From Mycolicibacterium sp. MU0053 (GTDB lineage Bacteria; Actinomycetota; Actinomycetes; Mycobacteriales; Mycobacteriaceae), in the NCBI RefSeq assembly GCF_963378095.1, contig NZ_OY726397.1:5208001-5272000 (forward strand): a stretch of DNA of 64,000 nt, written 5' to 3'. The translations under genes were made by a program, and so were the position numbers. The notes under the pieces are model-generated. The model had not been told where the DNA came from, made no database searches, and worked only from the letters and a program-made list of their open reading frames with translations. Numbering within the stretch: position 1 is the first letter of the stretch; each line of letters opens with the position of its first letter. Below, piece after piece: positions 9,109 to 17,805 of this stretch.

Positions 9109-11130
9109 CTACCGGAGGCGGGCCTCCAGCGTGGGCGCGAACTCGGCGAACCAGTCGAGTGCAGCCGGGTTTGCAGTCGCGTCGCGGTTGGCCACCTGCT
9201 CGGGCGGCCGGCCCAACAGGATCCTGCGTACCGGAACTTCCATCTTCTTGCCGGACAGGGTCCGCGGCACCTCCGGGACGACGAAGACGTCGTCGGGGAC
9301 GTGCCGGGGCGATACCTCGCTGCGAATCGCGGCGAAGACCCGAGCCCGCAGGTCGGCCGGTACGACGTCGACGTTGCCGTCGCGCAGCACGACGAACAGC
9401 GCGAGGTAGGACGGCCTGCCGCGATACTCGAGGTCGATGGCCAGGGAGTCGAGGATCTCCGGGTACTCCTCCACCACGCGATAGATTTCGCTGGTGCCCA
9501 TCCGGACGCCAGCCCGGTTGATGGTGGAATCCGAACGGCCGTAGATGATCCCGGTCACCGACTCGGGTCGCGGAATGAGCCGCAGCCAGTCGCCGTGGCG
9601 CCACAGACCGGGATAGGTCTCAAAATAGCTTTCGTGATAACGCTTCCCGCCGTCGTCGCCCCAGAAGTACAGCGGCATCGACGGCATCGGCTCGGTGACC
9701 ACAAGCTCGCCCACCGCATCCATCAGCTCGCGGCCGGAGTCGTCCAGCGCCTGCACGGCGACGCCGAGGCCGCGGCACTGCATCTCACCGGCGTACACCG
9801 GAAGAATCGGGCACGAGGTCAGGAACGCCGCGCCCGGATCGGTGCCGCCGGAGATTCCGGCGAGCATCAGGTCCTGCTTCACGTGCTGATACACCCAGCG
9901 GTAGGCGTCCGGAGTCAGCGGCGATCCCGTCGAACCCAGGCTGCGCACCGCCGAGAGGTCGTAGTCGTCACCCGGTGAGACACCGGATTTGATGCACGCG
10001 GACAGGTAGGCCGGGCTGGTGCCGAGGAAGGTGGCCCGCTCGCGTGCGGCGAATTCGAACAAGGCACCGGCGTGCGGATAGCCGGGATTCGCGTCGAGTT
10101 GCAGAATGGTGCAACCGGCGGCCAGTGTCACCACCGACAGATTCCACATGATCCAACCGGTCGAAGACCACCACAGGAAGCGGTCCCCTTCGCCTACGTC
10201 GAGTTGGAGTGCAGCGGATTTCAGGTTCTCCAGCAGGAAGCCGCCGTGACCGTGCACGATCGGCTTCGGTTTACCGCTGGTCCCCGACGAGTAGACGACC
10301 CAGAGCGGGTGGGCGAACGGCACCGGGGTGAACTCCAGCGGGGCCGGGGTCGCCACCGCGTCGCCGAAGGCCAGCGTCGACACCTCGCCCGGCGCCTCGA
10401 AGTCCGCGGCGGCGTCGAGGTGTGGCACAAGGATCACCGTTTCCAGCGACGGCAGCCCCCCGGCGATCTCACGCAGCACATCCCGGCGGTCGAACGCCTT
10501 GCCGCCGTAGCGGTATCCGTCGACCGCTACCAGCACCTTGGGTTCGATCTGCTGGAACCGGTCGAGGACGCCCGCGGCCCCCATGTCCGGTGCGGCACTC
10601 GACCACACCGCACCCAGGCTCGTGGTCGCGAGCATCGCGATGACCGATTCCGGCACGTTGGGCAGGTAGGCCACGACCCGATCGCCCTGCCGCACCCCGA
10701 GGCCGCGCAGCGTCGCGGCGAGTGCAGCCACCTGCTCGCCGAGGTCTTGCCAGGACAGTTCCATGCGCGGCCGGGACTCCGACTCACACACCACCGCGGC
10801 GCGCGCGGCCCAATCCGGATGCTGAGCGCGCCACAGCGACTGCTCGGCGTAGTTGAGCAGGGCGCCGTCGAACCAGCGTGCCCCGGGCATGCCGCGACCG
10901 TCCAACACCCGCTCGTACCCGCGGTGCGCGACGATCCCGGAGAAGTCCCAGATCGAGGACCAGAACGCCGACAACTCGGTCACCGACCATCGCCAAAGTT
11001 CCTCGTAGCCGCTGAACTTCAGCCCACGCTCATCGCGCAACCAGCGCAGGTACTTCGTGATCGCGGCGCGTTCGACGCGGTCAGCGGACGGGGTCCACAA
11101 CAGCTCAGCGGCATCGTCGGTCATGTCCAT
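9109..11130 (-). CDS. aacS: Acetoacetate--CoA ligase (acetoacetyl-CoA synthetase)
   Basis: 673 residues, the length of acetoacetyl-CoA synthetases and close to acetyl-CoA synthetases. The N-terminal extension (FSGYEELWRWSVTELSAFW, then GARWFDGALLNYAEQ) is typical. The adenylation core shows YSSGTSGKPKPIVHGHGG, and WWSSTGWIMWN is a hallmark of the acetoacetate branch. The C-terminal lid has GRSDSTINRAGVRMGTSEIY and the acyl-adenylate Lys in RTLSGKKMEVPVRR. It converts acetoacetate, ATP and CoA to acetoacetyl-CoA in the cytosol. It stands alone, upstream of the ABC-F gene on the same strand. Confidence 0.88.
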   Translation of the reverse strand: MDMTDDAAELLWTPSADRVERAAITKYLRWLRDERGLKFSGYEELWRWSVTELSAFWSSIWDFSGIVAHRGYERVLDGRGMPGARWFDGALLNYAEQSLWRAQHPDWAARAAVVCESESRPRMELSWQDLGEQVAALAATLRGLGVRQGDRVVAYLPNVPESVIAMLATTSLGAVWSSAAPDMGAAGVLDRFQQIEPKVLVAVDGYRYGGKAFDRRDVLREIAGGLPSLETVILVPHLDAAADFEAPGEVSTLAFGDAVATPAPLEFTPVPFAHPLWVVYSSGTSGKPKPIVHGHGGFLLENLKSAALQLDVGEGDRFLWWSSTGWIMWNLSVVTLAAGCTILQLDANPGYPHAGALFEFAARERATFLGTSPAYLSACIKSGVSPGDDYDLSAVRSLGSTGSPLTPDAYRWVYQHVKQDLMLAGISGGTDPGAAFLTSCPILPVYAGEMQCRGLGVAVQALDDSGRELMDAVGELVVTEPMPSMPLYFWGDDGGKRYHESYFETYPGLWRHGDWLRLIPRPESVTGIIYGRSDSTINRAGVRMGTSEIYRVVEEYPEILDSLAIDLEYRGRPSYLALFVVLRDGNVDVVPADLRARVFAAIRSEVSPRHVPDDVFVVPEVPRTLSGKKMEVPVRRILLGRPPEQVANRDATANPAALDWFAEFAPTLEARLR

Positions 11131-11211
11131 CCACCTGTTTTCGTGTCCATCGCTGGACCCACGATAGATCGGCGAACAGCCGTCCGGGGGGTTGCGCCCC
11201 GCGCCGGGTCC

Positions 11212-12138
11212 TCACGCTGTGGCAGCACGGCGGAAATCGCTGGGATTGACGCCCCGAATCCGCTTGAAGGCCGCGCTGAACCCGAACGGATCGCTGTATC
11301 CCACGGTGCGCGCGATCTCGGCGAGGGTGGTGGCCTTCTGCTCGGCCAGCATGTCCGCTGCGAGCGTCATGCGCCATCGGGTGAGATAGGTCAACGGCGG
11401 TTCACCCACCACGTCGTTGAACCGCTTCGCCAAGGTGGACCGGGATACGCCTATGCGGTCGGCCAACGACGAGATGGTCCACGGCGCAGCGGGTTCGGCG
11501 TGCAGAATACGCAGCGCTTCGCCCGCCACCGGGTCGCGTTGGGCCGCCCACCAGGACGGCGGCTCGGCGCCGGGGCGGTCGAACCACGCGCGCAGCGTGC
11601 AGACCAGCATCCAGTCCAGCAGGCGGTCCAGCACCAACTGTTGGCCCGGGGCATCGACGGCAACCTCGGCGGCGAGGTGGTCCACCACGGGATCTCCGGT
11701 GCCGCCGGCCTCCACCCGCAACGCCACCGGCAGCGCGTCGAGCAGCCGACGGCTGATCTCTCCGCGTACCGGATAGGCGCCGACGATCAAGGTGGTCGCG
11801 CCGGCGTCAGCGGGGTCACTCCAGCCGAGGCGGTGTCGGGTACCGCCCAGCTCGGGCGTCGCGCAGAACTCCCCGCACGCCACCGGCTCGGCGTCGGTGG
11901 CGGGATCATCAACGAAGGTGAAGGTGCCCGGCCCCCGCACGATGATCGTCTCGTAGGCGCGCAGCGGCAGCGGCGGACCATCCTCGGGCACGATCCACCC
12001 CGACCCGCCCAGCACGGTGCACAAGGTCAGCGGCGCCCCGTCCACGAAGTGCAGGGCCCAGGGTGGGGAAAGCGTCGAACTGCCGAACAGCGAGCCCTGG
12101 GCCCGCACGCCCCGGAGCAGGTCACCGAGCACATCCAT
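11212..12138 (-). CDS. AraC-family transcriptional regulator with cupin sensor
   Basis: 308 residues. The N-terminal half is a cupin-like sensor of the AraC_binding_6 type (SPPWALHFVDGAPLTLCTVLGG). The C-terminal part has the two helix-turn-helix motifs of AraC proteins: ISSLADRIGVSRSTLAKRFNDVVG and LAEIARTVGYSDPFGFSAAFKRIRG. It is divergent from the NmrA-like gene at 12220 with 81 bp between start codons, the usual arrangement when such a regulator controls its neighbour. The ATG at 12138 is followed by a second in-frame ATGTG-rich stretch, so the exact start could shift slightly. Confidence 0.85.
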   Translation of the reverse strand: MDVLGDLLRGVRAQGSLFGSSTLSPPWALHFVDGAPLTLCTVLGGSGWIVPEDGPPLPLRAYETIIVRGPGTFTFVDDPATDAEPVACGEFCATPELGGTRHRLGWSDPADAGATTLIVGAYPVRGEISRRLLDALPVALRVEAGGTGDPVVDHLAAEVAVDAPGQQLVLDRLLDWMLVCTLRAWFDRPGAEPPSWWAAQRDPVAGEALRILHAEPAAPWTISSLADRIGVSRSTLAKRFNDVVGEPPLTYLTRWRMTLAADMLAEQKATTLAEIARTVGYSDPFGFSAAFKRIRGVNPSDFRRAATA

Positions 12139-12219
12139 CCCACGATATTAGACGAATGGACAGGTAATCCGGTCTATCACCTATGGAACTGTCCGACGGT
12201 GCGGCGTTGGATCGAAGCC

Positions 12220-13065
12220 ATGCCAACAGAAACCGTCCTCGTTCTCGGCGCCACCGGCAAGACCGGCCGTCGGATCCTCCCCCGGCTACGACTGCACGGC
12301 ACGGCGGTGCGCGCGGCCTCCCGAACCAGCCCGACCCCATTCGACTGGTCCGCGCCCAGCGGCTGGGATGTCGCCCTGGCCGGTGCCGCCGCCGTCTACA
12401 TCGTGGCCCCGCCCACCACCGGCCCGGCGCACGAGTTCGTCGCCCGCGCCGAGGCCGCCGGCGTGCAGCGTCTGGTCCTGCTGTCCGGGCGCGGCGCCGA
12501 CACCTGGGGGGACTCCCCGTTCGGGCTGGACATGCGCGACGCCGAGGCAGCTGTGCGAGGTTCGTCGCTAGATTGGACTATCCTGCGCCCCAACAACTTC
12601 AACCAGAACTTCGACGAAGACGTCTTTCATGCCCCGCTGCTCTCGGGCGAGTTGGCACTGCCGGCCGGTGAGGTTCCCGAACCCTTCATCGACATCGAGG
12701 ACGTCGCGGACGTCGCCGCGGCGGTCCTGACCCAACCGGGCCGCCACACCGGAATGACCTACGAGCTCAGTGGACCGCGTGCGATCACGTTCGAAGAGTC
12801 CTGCGAGTTGATCGCGCGGGCCTCCGGAGAATCGATCACCTACAAACAGGTTTCCCCCGAGGAATACGCCGCCATCCTGGTCGAGCAGGGACTGGGCGAA
12901 GACACCGCGCACCACGTCGCCGCGATGTTCGTGATGATGGAGCAGGGACTCGTCACGGGGGCCGCGGCGGCTACCGACGGCGTGGCCACCGTGTTGGGAC
13001 GGCCGCCGCGAACGTTCGAGGACTACGTCGTGCGGACCGCGGCCACCGGGGCGTGGCAGCGATGA
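12220..13065 (+). CDS. NmrA-like NAD(P)-binding protein (atypical SDR)
   Basis: 281 residues from ATG 12220; an in-frame GTG at 12199 is a possible alternative. The glycine-rich GATGKTGRR motif at residues 10-18 marks the NAD(P)-binding Rossmann fold. Ser-Gly-Arg at LLSGRGADTW replaces a classical YxxxK centre, and the C-terminal part resembles NmrA/azoreductase-like redox sensors or reductases. The enormous open frame reaching back to 10072 is antisense to aacS and the AraC gene and is not real. It is likely controlled by the divergent AraC protein and translationally coupled (ATGA overlap) to the gene at 13062. Confidence 0.82.
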   Translation: MPTETVLVLGATGKTGRRILPRLRLHGTAVRAASRTSPTPFDWSAPSGWDVALAGAAAVYIVAPPTTGPAHEFVARAEAAGVQRLVLLSGRGADTWGDSPFGLDMRDAEAAVRGSSLDWTILRPNNFNQNFDEDVFHAPLLSGELALPAGEVPEPFIDIEDVADVAAAVLTQPGRHTGMTYELSGPRAITFEESCELIARASGESITYKQVSPEEYAAILVEQGLGEDTAHHVAAMFVMMEQGLVTGAAAATDGVATVLGRPPRTFEDYVVRTAATGAWQR

Positions 13066-13490
13066 GCACCGCCGCCGGTGGGCTGACCGCTCAGGACCTG
13101 GAGTTCCTGGCCCGGCCCCTGCACGGCTTTCTGTCCACCGCCGCCGGACCGACACCGCCGCAGCCGCGCCCGGTGTGGTTCGAGGTCACCAGCGAGGGCG
13201 GCATCCAATTATTCACGGGCGTAGACACTTTGAAGGTGAGACGGGCCCGTCGCGACCCGCGCGCCTCGCTGGTCGTCACCGCCCCCGTCGGTGAGCGCGA
13301 ACGATGGATCTCGGTGGCCGGCCGCACCACCGTGGATCCCGACGGGGCGCGTGAGCTCGCCACGCGCCTCGCGGCTCGCTACTGGGACCTCGATGATCCC
13401 GTGCGCGTCAAGGACCTCGACGCAATGCTGGCAGAAGAACACGTTCGCCTGATCATTGCGCCGCAGACCGTGCAACGCAGCGCGTACTGA
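13062..13490 (+). CDS. PPOX-fold flavin/F420-binding family protein
   Basis: 142 residues beginning at the ATG that overlaps the NmrA-like stop codon (ATGA). It has the split-barrel PPOX pattern: PQPRPVWFEVTSEGGIQLFTG, then KVRRARRDPRASLVV, then ERWISVAGRTTV. Mycobacterial members bind FMN, F420 or heme, and which one applies is not visible here. It is probably co-expressed with the NmrA-like gene as a two-gene redox unit. It converges on the FadD gene with a 22-bp gap and no visible terminator hairpin. Confidence 0.78.
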   Translation: MSTAAGGLTAQDLEFLARPLHGFLSTAAGPTPPQPRPVWFEVTSEGGIQLFTGVDTLKVRRARRDPRASLVVTAPVGERERWISVAGRTTVDPDGARELATRLAARYWDLDDPVRVKDLDAMLAEEHVRLIIAPQTVQRSAY

Positions 13491-13512
13491 TCGGTGCAAA
13501 CGCGTCCGAAGG

Positions 13513-15084
13513 TCAGGCCCAGTCCAGCACCGTGTCGCGCAGCGGCGCCTTCAGCACTTTGCCGGATGCGTTGCGCGGCAACGCGTCGGTGATCACCACC
13601 TTGGTCGGCTTCTTGTAGGACGCCAACCGGGTCGAGACAAACTCGATCAGATCAGCTGATGTCGGCGGATCGGAGGGGTCACGGGGAACCACCACCGCCA
13701 CCGGAGTCTCGCCCCATTTGGGGTGGGGACTGCCCACGACGGCGACTTCGTGCACGTCGGGATGGTCGGCGATCGCCGCCTCCACCTCACCGCAGTAGAC
13801 GTTCTCGCCACCGGAGATGATCATGTCCTTGAGCCGGTCGACGACGTAGAGGAAGCCGTCTTCGTCGGCGCGAACCAAGTCGCCGGAGTGGAACCAGCCG
13901 CCGCGGAACGCCTTCGCGGTCTCCTCGGGATTGTCCCAATAGCCCAGCATCGTCTGGGGTCCGCGGTACACGATCTCGCCGACGGCACCCTGCGTCACGT
14001 CGTTCATCTCGTCATCCACGATCCGCACATCCACCAGCGGCACCGGCTTACCGATTGACCCCAATTTGTCGAGGGCATCGGCGCCGTCGAGTGCCGTTGT
14101 CACCGGCGACATCTCGGTCTGCCCAAAGGTGCACACATTGGCCGCGTCGGGGAACGCGGTGGCCATGGCCCGCAGGATGGCCGCGGAGGCCGGCGCCGCG
14201 CCCCACGAGATGGTGCGCAGGCGCAGTTGTCGGTCCGGGATCGTCGGGCTGGAACACACGGCCTGCCATTGGGTGGGCACCAGGAACGCGTTGGTGACGC
14301 CCTCGGTCTCGAGGAGATCGAGGAACCGTTCGGGATCGAACGCGCCGGTCGGTGTGATGACCGTCGGATATCCGAAGATCAGATTGGGCACCAGTGCGCC
14401 GATGGCGGCAATGTGGAACATCGGCGAGGTAACCGCGACCACCTCGTCGTTGCGGACCAGCTGGAATGCCCGTGCGAGGGTGAGGGTTTGCCCCAGCAGG
14501 TTCTGGTAGGACAGCATCGCCCCCTTGGGCCGACCCGTCGTCCCCGAGGTGTACATGATCATCGCGCAGGTACTGACGTCGCCGGGCCCGTCGCCGAGGT
14601 GGGGCGGCGAGGCCGCCACGGCGGGTTCGTAGGTTTCAGCACCTGGGCCCGCGCCCTCGGCGCGCCCACCGACGACCAGGCATGCCAGCTCGGGATGCTG
14701 CTCGCGCACGCCGCTCACCAGCGGCGCCAGCTCCGCTTCCACGATCACCGCACCCGCGCCGGAATTCTCCGCGAGGAAGGCCACCTCGGCCGCGACGAGC
14801 CGGAAGTTGACCGGGACGGCGATGGCCCCGAGCCGGTTGACCGCCAGCAGGGCCTCGACGAACTCCGGCCGGTTGGTCAGCAGCAGCAGGACCCGGTCGC
14901 CGGCGTCGACGCCCCTGTCCGCGAGTGCGGTCGCCAGCCGACGGCTCCGGTCGTCGAGTTGCTGCCAGGTGGTCGTGGTTCCCCGGAATCGCAAGGCGGC
15001 GCCGCTCGGTTGGCAGCGTGCGTGCTTGCTGACCTGCTCGACCCAGGCCAGGGCGGTGTTCGGGTGAGGTCTGGTGGCACTCAT
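13513..15084 (-). CDS. FadD5-like fatty acyl-CoA ligase
   Basis: 523 residues of the ANL adenylating superfamily. It has the P-loop MYTSGTTGRPKGAMLSY, the motif WFHSGDLVRADEDGFLYVVDRLKDMIISGGENVYCGEVE and the C-terminal catalytic Lys in PRNASGKVLKAPLR. The sequence follows M. tuberculosis FadD5 closely from memory (for example AFDPxxxLDLLExExVTxxFLVPxQWQAVC, and SWGAAPA). FadD5 in M. tuberculosis is encoded next to mce1; here the gene is 38 kb from the mce operon in this window. It forms acyl-CoA from a free fatty acid. An IS element sits 65 bp upstream of its start codon. Confidence 0.87.
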   Translation of the reverse strand: MSATRPHPNTALAWVEQVSKHARCQPSGAALRFRGTTTTWQQLDDRSRRLATALADRGVDAGDRVLLLLTNRPEFVEALLAVNRLGAIAVPVNFRLVAAEVAFLAENSGAGAVIVEAELAPLVSGVREQHPELACLVVGGRAEGAGPGAETYEPAVAASPPHLGDGPGDVSTCAMIMYTSGTTGRPKGAMLSYQNLLGQTLTLARAFQLVRNDEVVAVTSPMFHIAAIGALVPNLIFGYPTVITPTGAFDPERFLDLLETEGVTNAFLVPTQWQAVCSSPTIPDRQLRLRTISWGAAPASAAILRAMATAFPDAANVCTFGQTEMSPVTTALDGADALDKLGSIGKPVPLVDVRIVDDEMNDVTQGAVGEIVYRGPQTMLGYWDNPEETAKAFRGGWFHSGDLVRADEDGFLYVVDRLKDMIISGGENVYCGEVEAAIADHPDVHEVAVVGSPHPKWGETPVAVVVPRDPSDPPTSADLIEFVSTRLASYKKPTKVVITDALPRNASGKVLKAPLRDTVLDWA

Positions 15085-15143
15085 CCATACAGACTTACAC
15101 GACCGGCAGTTTTCGACCCGGGCCTGGCGCGCGGTGCGGCGGG

Positions 15144-15149
15144 GCTAGT
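15144..15149. repeat. Left target-site duplication of the IS481-family element (GCTAGT)
   Basis: GCTAGT immediately precedes the left inverted repeat and is repeated exactly after the right one at 16242-16247. The core CTAG matches the NCTAGN target preference known for IS481. Confidence 0.85.
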
Positions 15150-16241
15150 TGTACTGACCACGGACGTTGGTGACGGCGTGGTGAGGTGACAAGACGAAGA
15201 CCTCCGAGTGAAGTGCGAGCTGTCTAGGAACGCACCGACTCATCTCGGAGGTCTTCGTGTCTCACCGTAATGCTCCTTTGTCCGAAACCGGTCGTCTGCG
15301 GCTGGCTCGTTGCGTCGTTGATGACGGCTGGTCTCTGCGTCGGGCCGCGGAACGCTTCCAGGTGTCGGTGTCCACGGCCTCGCGCTGGGCTGGCCGCTAC
15401 CGCGAGCACGGTCAAGCCGGCATGGTCGACCGCAGCTCGCGGCCGCATCACAGTCCCAATCGCACGCCCACACGCACCGAGCGGCGCATCATCGGAGTTC
15501 GGGTGACCCGGCGTTGGGGACCTGCGCGGATCGGTTATCTGCTGGGGATTCACCCCTCCACGGTGCATCGGGTGCTGACCCGCTACGGCATCGCCAAGCT
15601 GCGATGGCTCGACCGCGCCACCGGACGCGTCGTGCGTCGGATGGAGTCAGCGCGCTGCGGCGACCTGGTGCACGTTGATGTCAAGAAGCTGGGCAAGATC
15701 CCCGCCGGCGGCGGCTGGCGCATGCTCGGGCGCGCGAAGGGCCGACGCAACGCCAAGGCCGACAGAAGCAGCGGTGTGGTCAGCAAGCACGGCCACCCCA
15801 TCCGCGGGTATCACTTCATCCACACCGCGATCGATGCCCACTCGCGGTTGGCCTACTCCGAACTGCTGGCCGATGAGCGCAAGGACACCGCCGCCGACTT
15901 CTGGTTGCGCGCCAACGCATGGTTCAACGAACACGGCATCAATGTACGAAAAGTACTGACAGACAACGGATCATGCTACCGCTCGCACGCTTTCCGGGAC
16001 GCACTCGGTGACATCGAGCACCGTCGCACACGACCCTACCGACCACAGACCAACGGCAAGGTGGAGCGCTTCCACCGCACCCTGGCCGACGAATGGGCCT
16101 ACGCGCAGCTCTACACCAGCGACGCGAAACGCTGCGAAGAGTATCCGCGCTGGCTGCACACCTACAATCATCACCGCGGCCACACAGCACTCGGCGGTCA
16201 ACCACCCGCCAGCCGCGTACCTAACCTCTCAGGTCAGTACA
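15150..16241 (+). mobile_element. Intact IS481-family insertion sequence, 1092 bp
   Basis: The ends are perfect 10-bp inverted repeats: TGTACTGACC at 15150-15159 and GGTCAGTACA at 16232-16241. They are flanked by the direct repeat GCTAGT. Inside is a single transposase gene whose stop codon lies in the right-hand target duplication. Intact terminal repeats, matching duplications and an undamaged frame argue for a fairly recent insertion. The element sits between the FadD5-like gene and an SDR gene, and its right end falls exactly on the SDR stop codon without altering that protein. Confidence 0.9.
15194..15258 (+). promoter_or_regulatory. 15-bp perfect hairpin masking the transposase ribosome-binding site
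   Basis: ACGAAGACCTCCGAG at 15194-15208 is the exact reverse complement of 15244-15258, with a 35-base loop. The right arm contains the Shine-Dalgarno sequence GGAGG (15247-15251) and ends inside the GTG start codon at 15257. A transcript entering from outside would fold this stem and hide the start. A transcript starting inside the loop would lack the left arm and stay translatable. Similar protection against impinging transcription is known for IS10 and IS50. Confidence 0.7.
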
Positions 16242-16246
16242 GCTAG
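15257..16246 (+). CDS. IS481-family DDE transposase
   Basis: 329 residues. The N-terminal helix-turn-helix (SLRRAAERFQVSVSTASRWAGRYREHG) is followed by an integrase-core rve domain. The three acidic residues are visible in DLVHVDVKK, VLTDNGSCYRS and NGKVERFHRTLADEW, with about 34 residues between the second Asp and the Glu. The C-terminal NHHRGHTALGGQPPASR motif is typical of IS481/IS3-like enzymes. Translation starts at GTG 15257 behind GGAGG. The TAG stop (16244-16246) is formed by the CTAG of the target duplication, so the element borrows its stop codon from its target. Confidence 0.93.
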   Translation: MSHRNAPLSETGRLRLARCVVDDGWSLRRAAERFQVSVSTASRWAGRYREHGQAGMVDRSSRPHHSPNRTPTRTERRIIGVRVTRRWGPARIGYLLGIHPSTVHRVLTRYGIAKLRWLDRATGRVVRRMESARCGDLVHVDVKKLGKIPAGGGWRMLGRAKGRRNAKADRSSGVVSKHGHPIRGYHFIHTAIDAHSRLAYSELLADERKDTAADFWLRANAWFNEHGINVRKVLTDNGSCYRSHAFRDALGDIEHRRTRPYRPQTNGKVERFHRTLADEWAYAQLYTSDAKRCEEYPRWLHTYNHHRGHTALGGQPPASRVPNLSGQYS

Positions 16247-16247
16247 T
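16242..16247. repeat. Right target-site duplication of the IS481-family element (GCTAGT)
   Basis: Exact copy of 15144-15149. Its palindromic CTAG core supplies the TAG stop of the transposase on the plus strand and the TAG stop of the SDR gene on the minus strand. Confidence 0.85.
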
Positions 16248-17016
16248 CCTTGCCGTGCGGGTCGGCGGCGTTCAGAGTCTCGACAACCTTGTCGTAGTCT
16301 CCGCGCGCCTCCCCGTACCGCAGGAACTTCACCCGCTCGACCTGGATTTCCTTGGCGTCGGGACTGGTCTCCAGGATGTCGATGGCCTCGCCGATGAAAT
16401 CGTCGAGCGGCATCGCGAAGGCGCTGTCACGCTGGCCGGGCATCAGGTCGGTCGCTACCGACGGTGGCTGCAACTCTTTGAATTCAACGCTGGTGTCGGC
16501 GAATTGGAGCCGTAGCGATTCGGTCAGCAGATGGATCGCGGCCTTGGATGCGTTGTAGCTCGGCGTGGCCTGCAACGGCGCGAACGCCAAGCCCGAGGAC
16601 ACCGTGATCACCGTGGAGTCGGGCTGGCGCTGAAGATGGTCGATGAACGCGGCGATGAGGCGGATCGGGCCCAGGACGTTTGTGGTCACGGTGGCCTCGG
16701 CCAAGGCCAGGGCGGACCCCGGTCGGCGCCAGTCTTCGATGTGCATGACACCCGCCATCGGGATCAGGACGTTCAGGCTGGGGTACCTGCCGATGACCTC
16801 CGCCGCGGCGGCCGCGACGCTCTCGGGATCGGTGGTATCGATCTGGACGGTACCCAGGCCTGGATGCTGTGCGGCAATTTCCGCCAGCAACTCGGCTCGT
16901 CTGCCACCGACGATGACGGTGTTCCCCTTGGCCCGCAGAGCCAGCGCCAACGCCAGACCGATGCCGCTGGTAGATCCTGGAATGAATATCGTGTTGCCCG
17001 AGATCTGCATGGCCAC
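16243..17016 (-). CDS. Short-chain dehydrogenase/reductase
   Basis: 257 residues with a classical SDR layout: N-terminal FIPGSTSGIGLALALALRAKG (TGxxxGxG cofactor loop), LIPMAGVMH (NAG-like), SSGLAFAPLQATPSYNASKAAIH (Ser and YxxxK catalytic residues), then EFKELQPPSVATDL. It resembles DltE-type cytosolic SDRs of unassigned substrate. Removing the IS and one target copy restores the same stop codon, so the insertion left the coding sequence unchanged but replaced everything downstream of the stop. Confidence 0.85.
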   Translation of the reverse strand: MAMQISGNTIFIPGSTSGIGLALALALRAKGNTVIVGGRRAELLAEIAAQHPGLGTVQIDTTDPESVAAAAAEVIGRYPSLNVLIPMAGVMHIEDWRRPGSALALAEATVTTNVLGPIRLIAAFIDHLQRQPDSTVITVSSGLAFAPLQATPSYNASKAAIHLLTESLRLQFADTSVEFKELQPPSVATDLMPGQRDSAFAMPLDDFIGEAIDILETSPDAKEIQVERVKFLRYGEARGDYDKVVETLNAADPHGKD

Positions 17017-17132
17017 TGGCCTTTCGTCGTGCCGCGGGGACTATCGAGAAGCGTGTGAAGCCATAACTGTTGGACTTCGTACTTTATGCCCAGATGTTCG
17101 GTCGAGCGCGGGGCAATTCGGACTCCGCGGCG

Positions 17133-17798
17133 TCATCGTGCGGGTTCGATCCGCACGCAGCAGTACCGCTCGTGCGGAACCAGGCGGGCCCGGCGTCCGG
17201 TGCACTGCGCGCCGCTGAGCAACCCTTCGATGAGTCCGAGGTTCATCCCGCACACGAGGTCGGTGTGCCGGTCAGCGAGCGCGTGGAACGGGCAGTTGGC
17301 CAGCAGGATGCCGGTGCCGTCGACGCGGGGTTCGTAGCCGCACCGGGCGAGGACGGCCAGCACCCCTTCGTCGGTGGGTTCGGCGTCGGCGCCTAGGGCC
17401 TGGCCGAATTGGCCGGCTCTGCGCTTCAGACTCGTGCGGGGTGACTCACCGGTGCTCTCGGCGTCGTCGACGGCCTGCGCGAGCAGTTCTCCGGCCAGTT
17501 CATAGGAGCGTTGCGGCAATTGCACGGCGATGGCGGTGTCGCTGCGCCGGTACAACTTGGACGGCCGGCCCGCGCCCGGACCGGACCGGCCGCTGCGACG
17601 GGCGAATTCGACGGCGAGCAGACCGGCTTCGGCGAGCTTGTCGAGGTGGAACGCCGCCGTCTGACGGGGCATCTCGAGTGCCTCGGAGACCTCATCGCGA
17701 CTGACCGGGTCCGCTTGGACGCACACGTAGTCGTAGAGCCTGCGGCGGGAGGGTTCGTCGAGGGCTGCCACGGCGCTGATATCCGGTGTGCGGTCCAT
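17133..17798 (-). CDS. SufR-like winged-helix regulator with C-terminal cysteine cluster
   Basis: 221 residues. The N-terminal winged helix covers about 10-85 (SRDEVSEALEMPRQTAAFHLDKLAEAGLL, then GAGRPSKLYRR). The C-terminal half has cysteines at 169, 183, 199, 213 and 214, close to the four-Cys spacing that binds an Fe-S cluster in SufR, plus His172. It probably senses redox or Fe-S status. The gene is divergent from the DoxX-like gene across 88 bp that contain three similar AT-rich repeats, likely operators for both promoters. No suf genes are nearby, so a role in Fe-S assembly is not implied. Confidence 0.75.
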   Translation of the reverse strand: MDRTPDISAVAALDEPSRRRLYDYVCVQADPVSRDEVSEALEMPRQTAAFHLDKLAEAGLLAVEFARRSGRSGPGAGRPSKLYRRSDTAIAVQLPQRSYELAGELLAQAVDDAESTGESPRTSLKRRAGQFGQALGADAEPTDEGVLAVLARCGYEPRVDGTGILLANCPFHALADRHTDLVCGMNLGLIEGLLSGAQCTGRRARLVPHERYCCVRIEPAR

Positions 17799-17805
17799 GC
17801 CGCCA

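Noticed and set aside
10072..12219. Very long plus-strand open frame (997 codons to 13065) as one large protein
   Set aside because: Up to 12219 it is antisense to aacS and the AraC gene and has the Arg/Gly/His-rich composition of high-GC shadow frames; only the NmrA-like part from 12220 shows real protein motifs.
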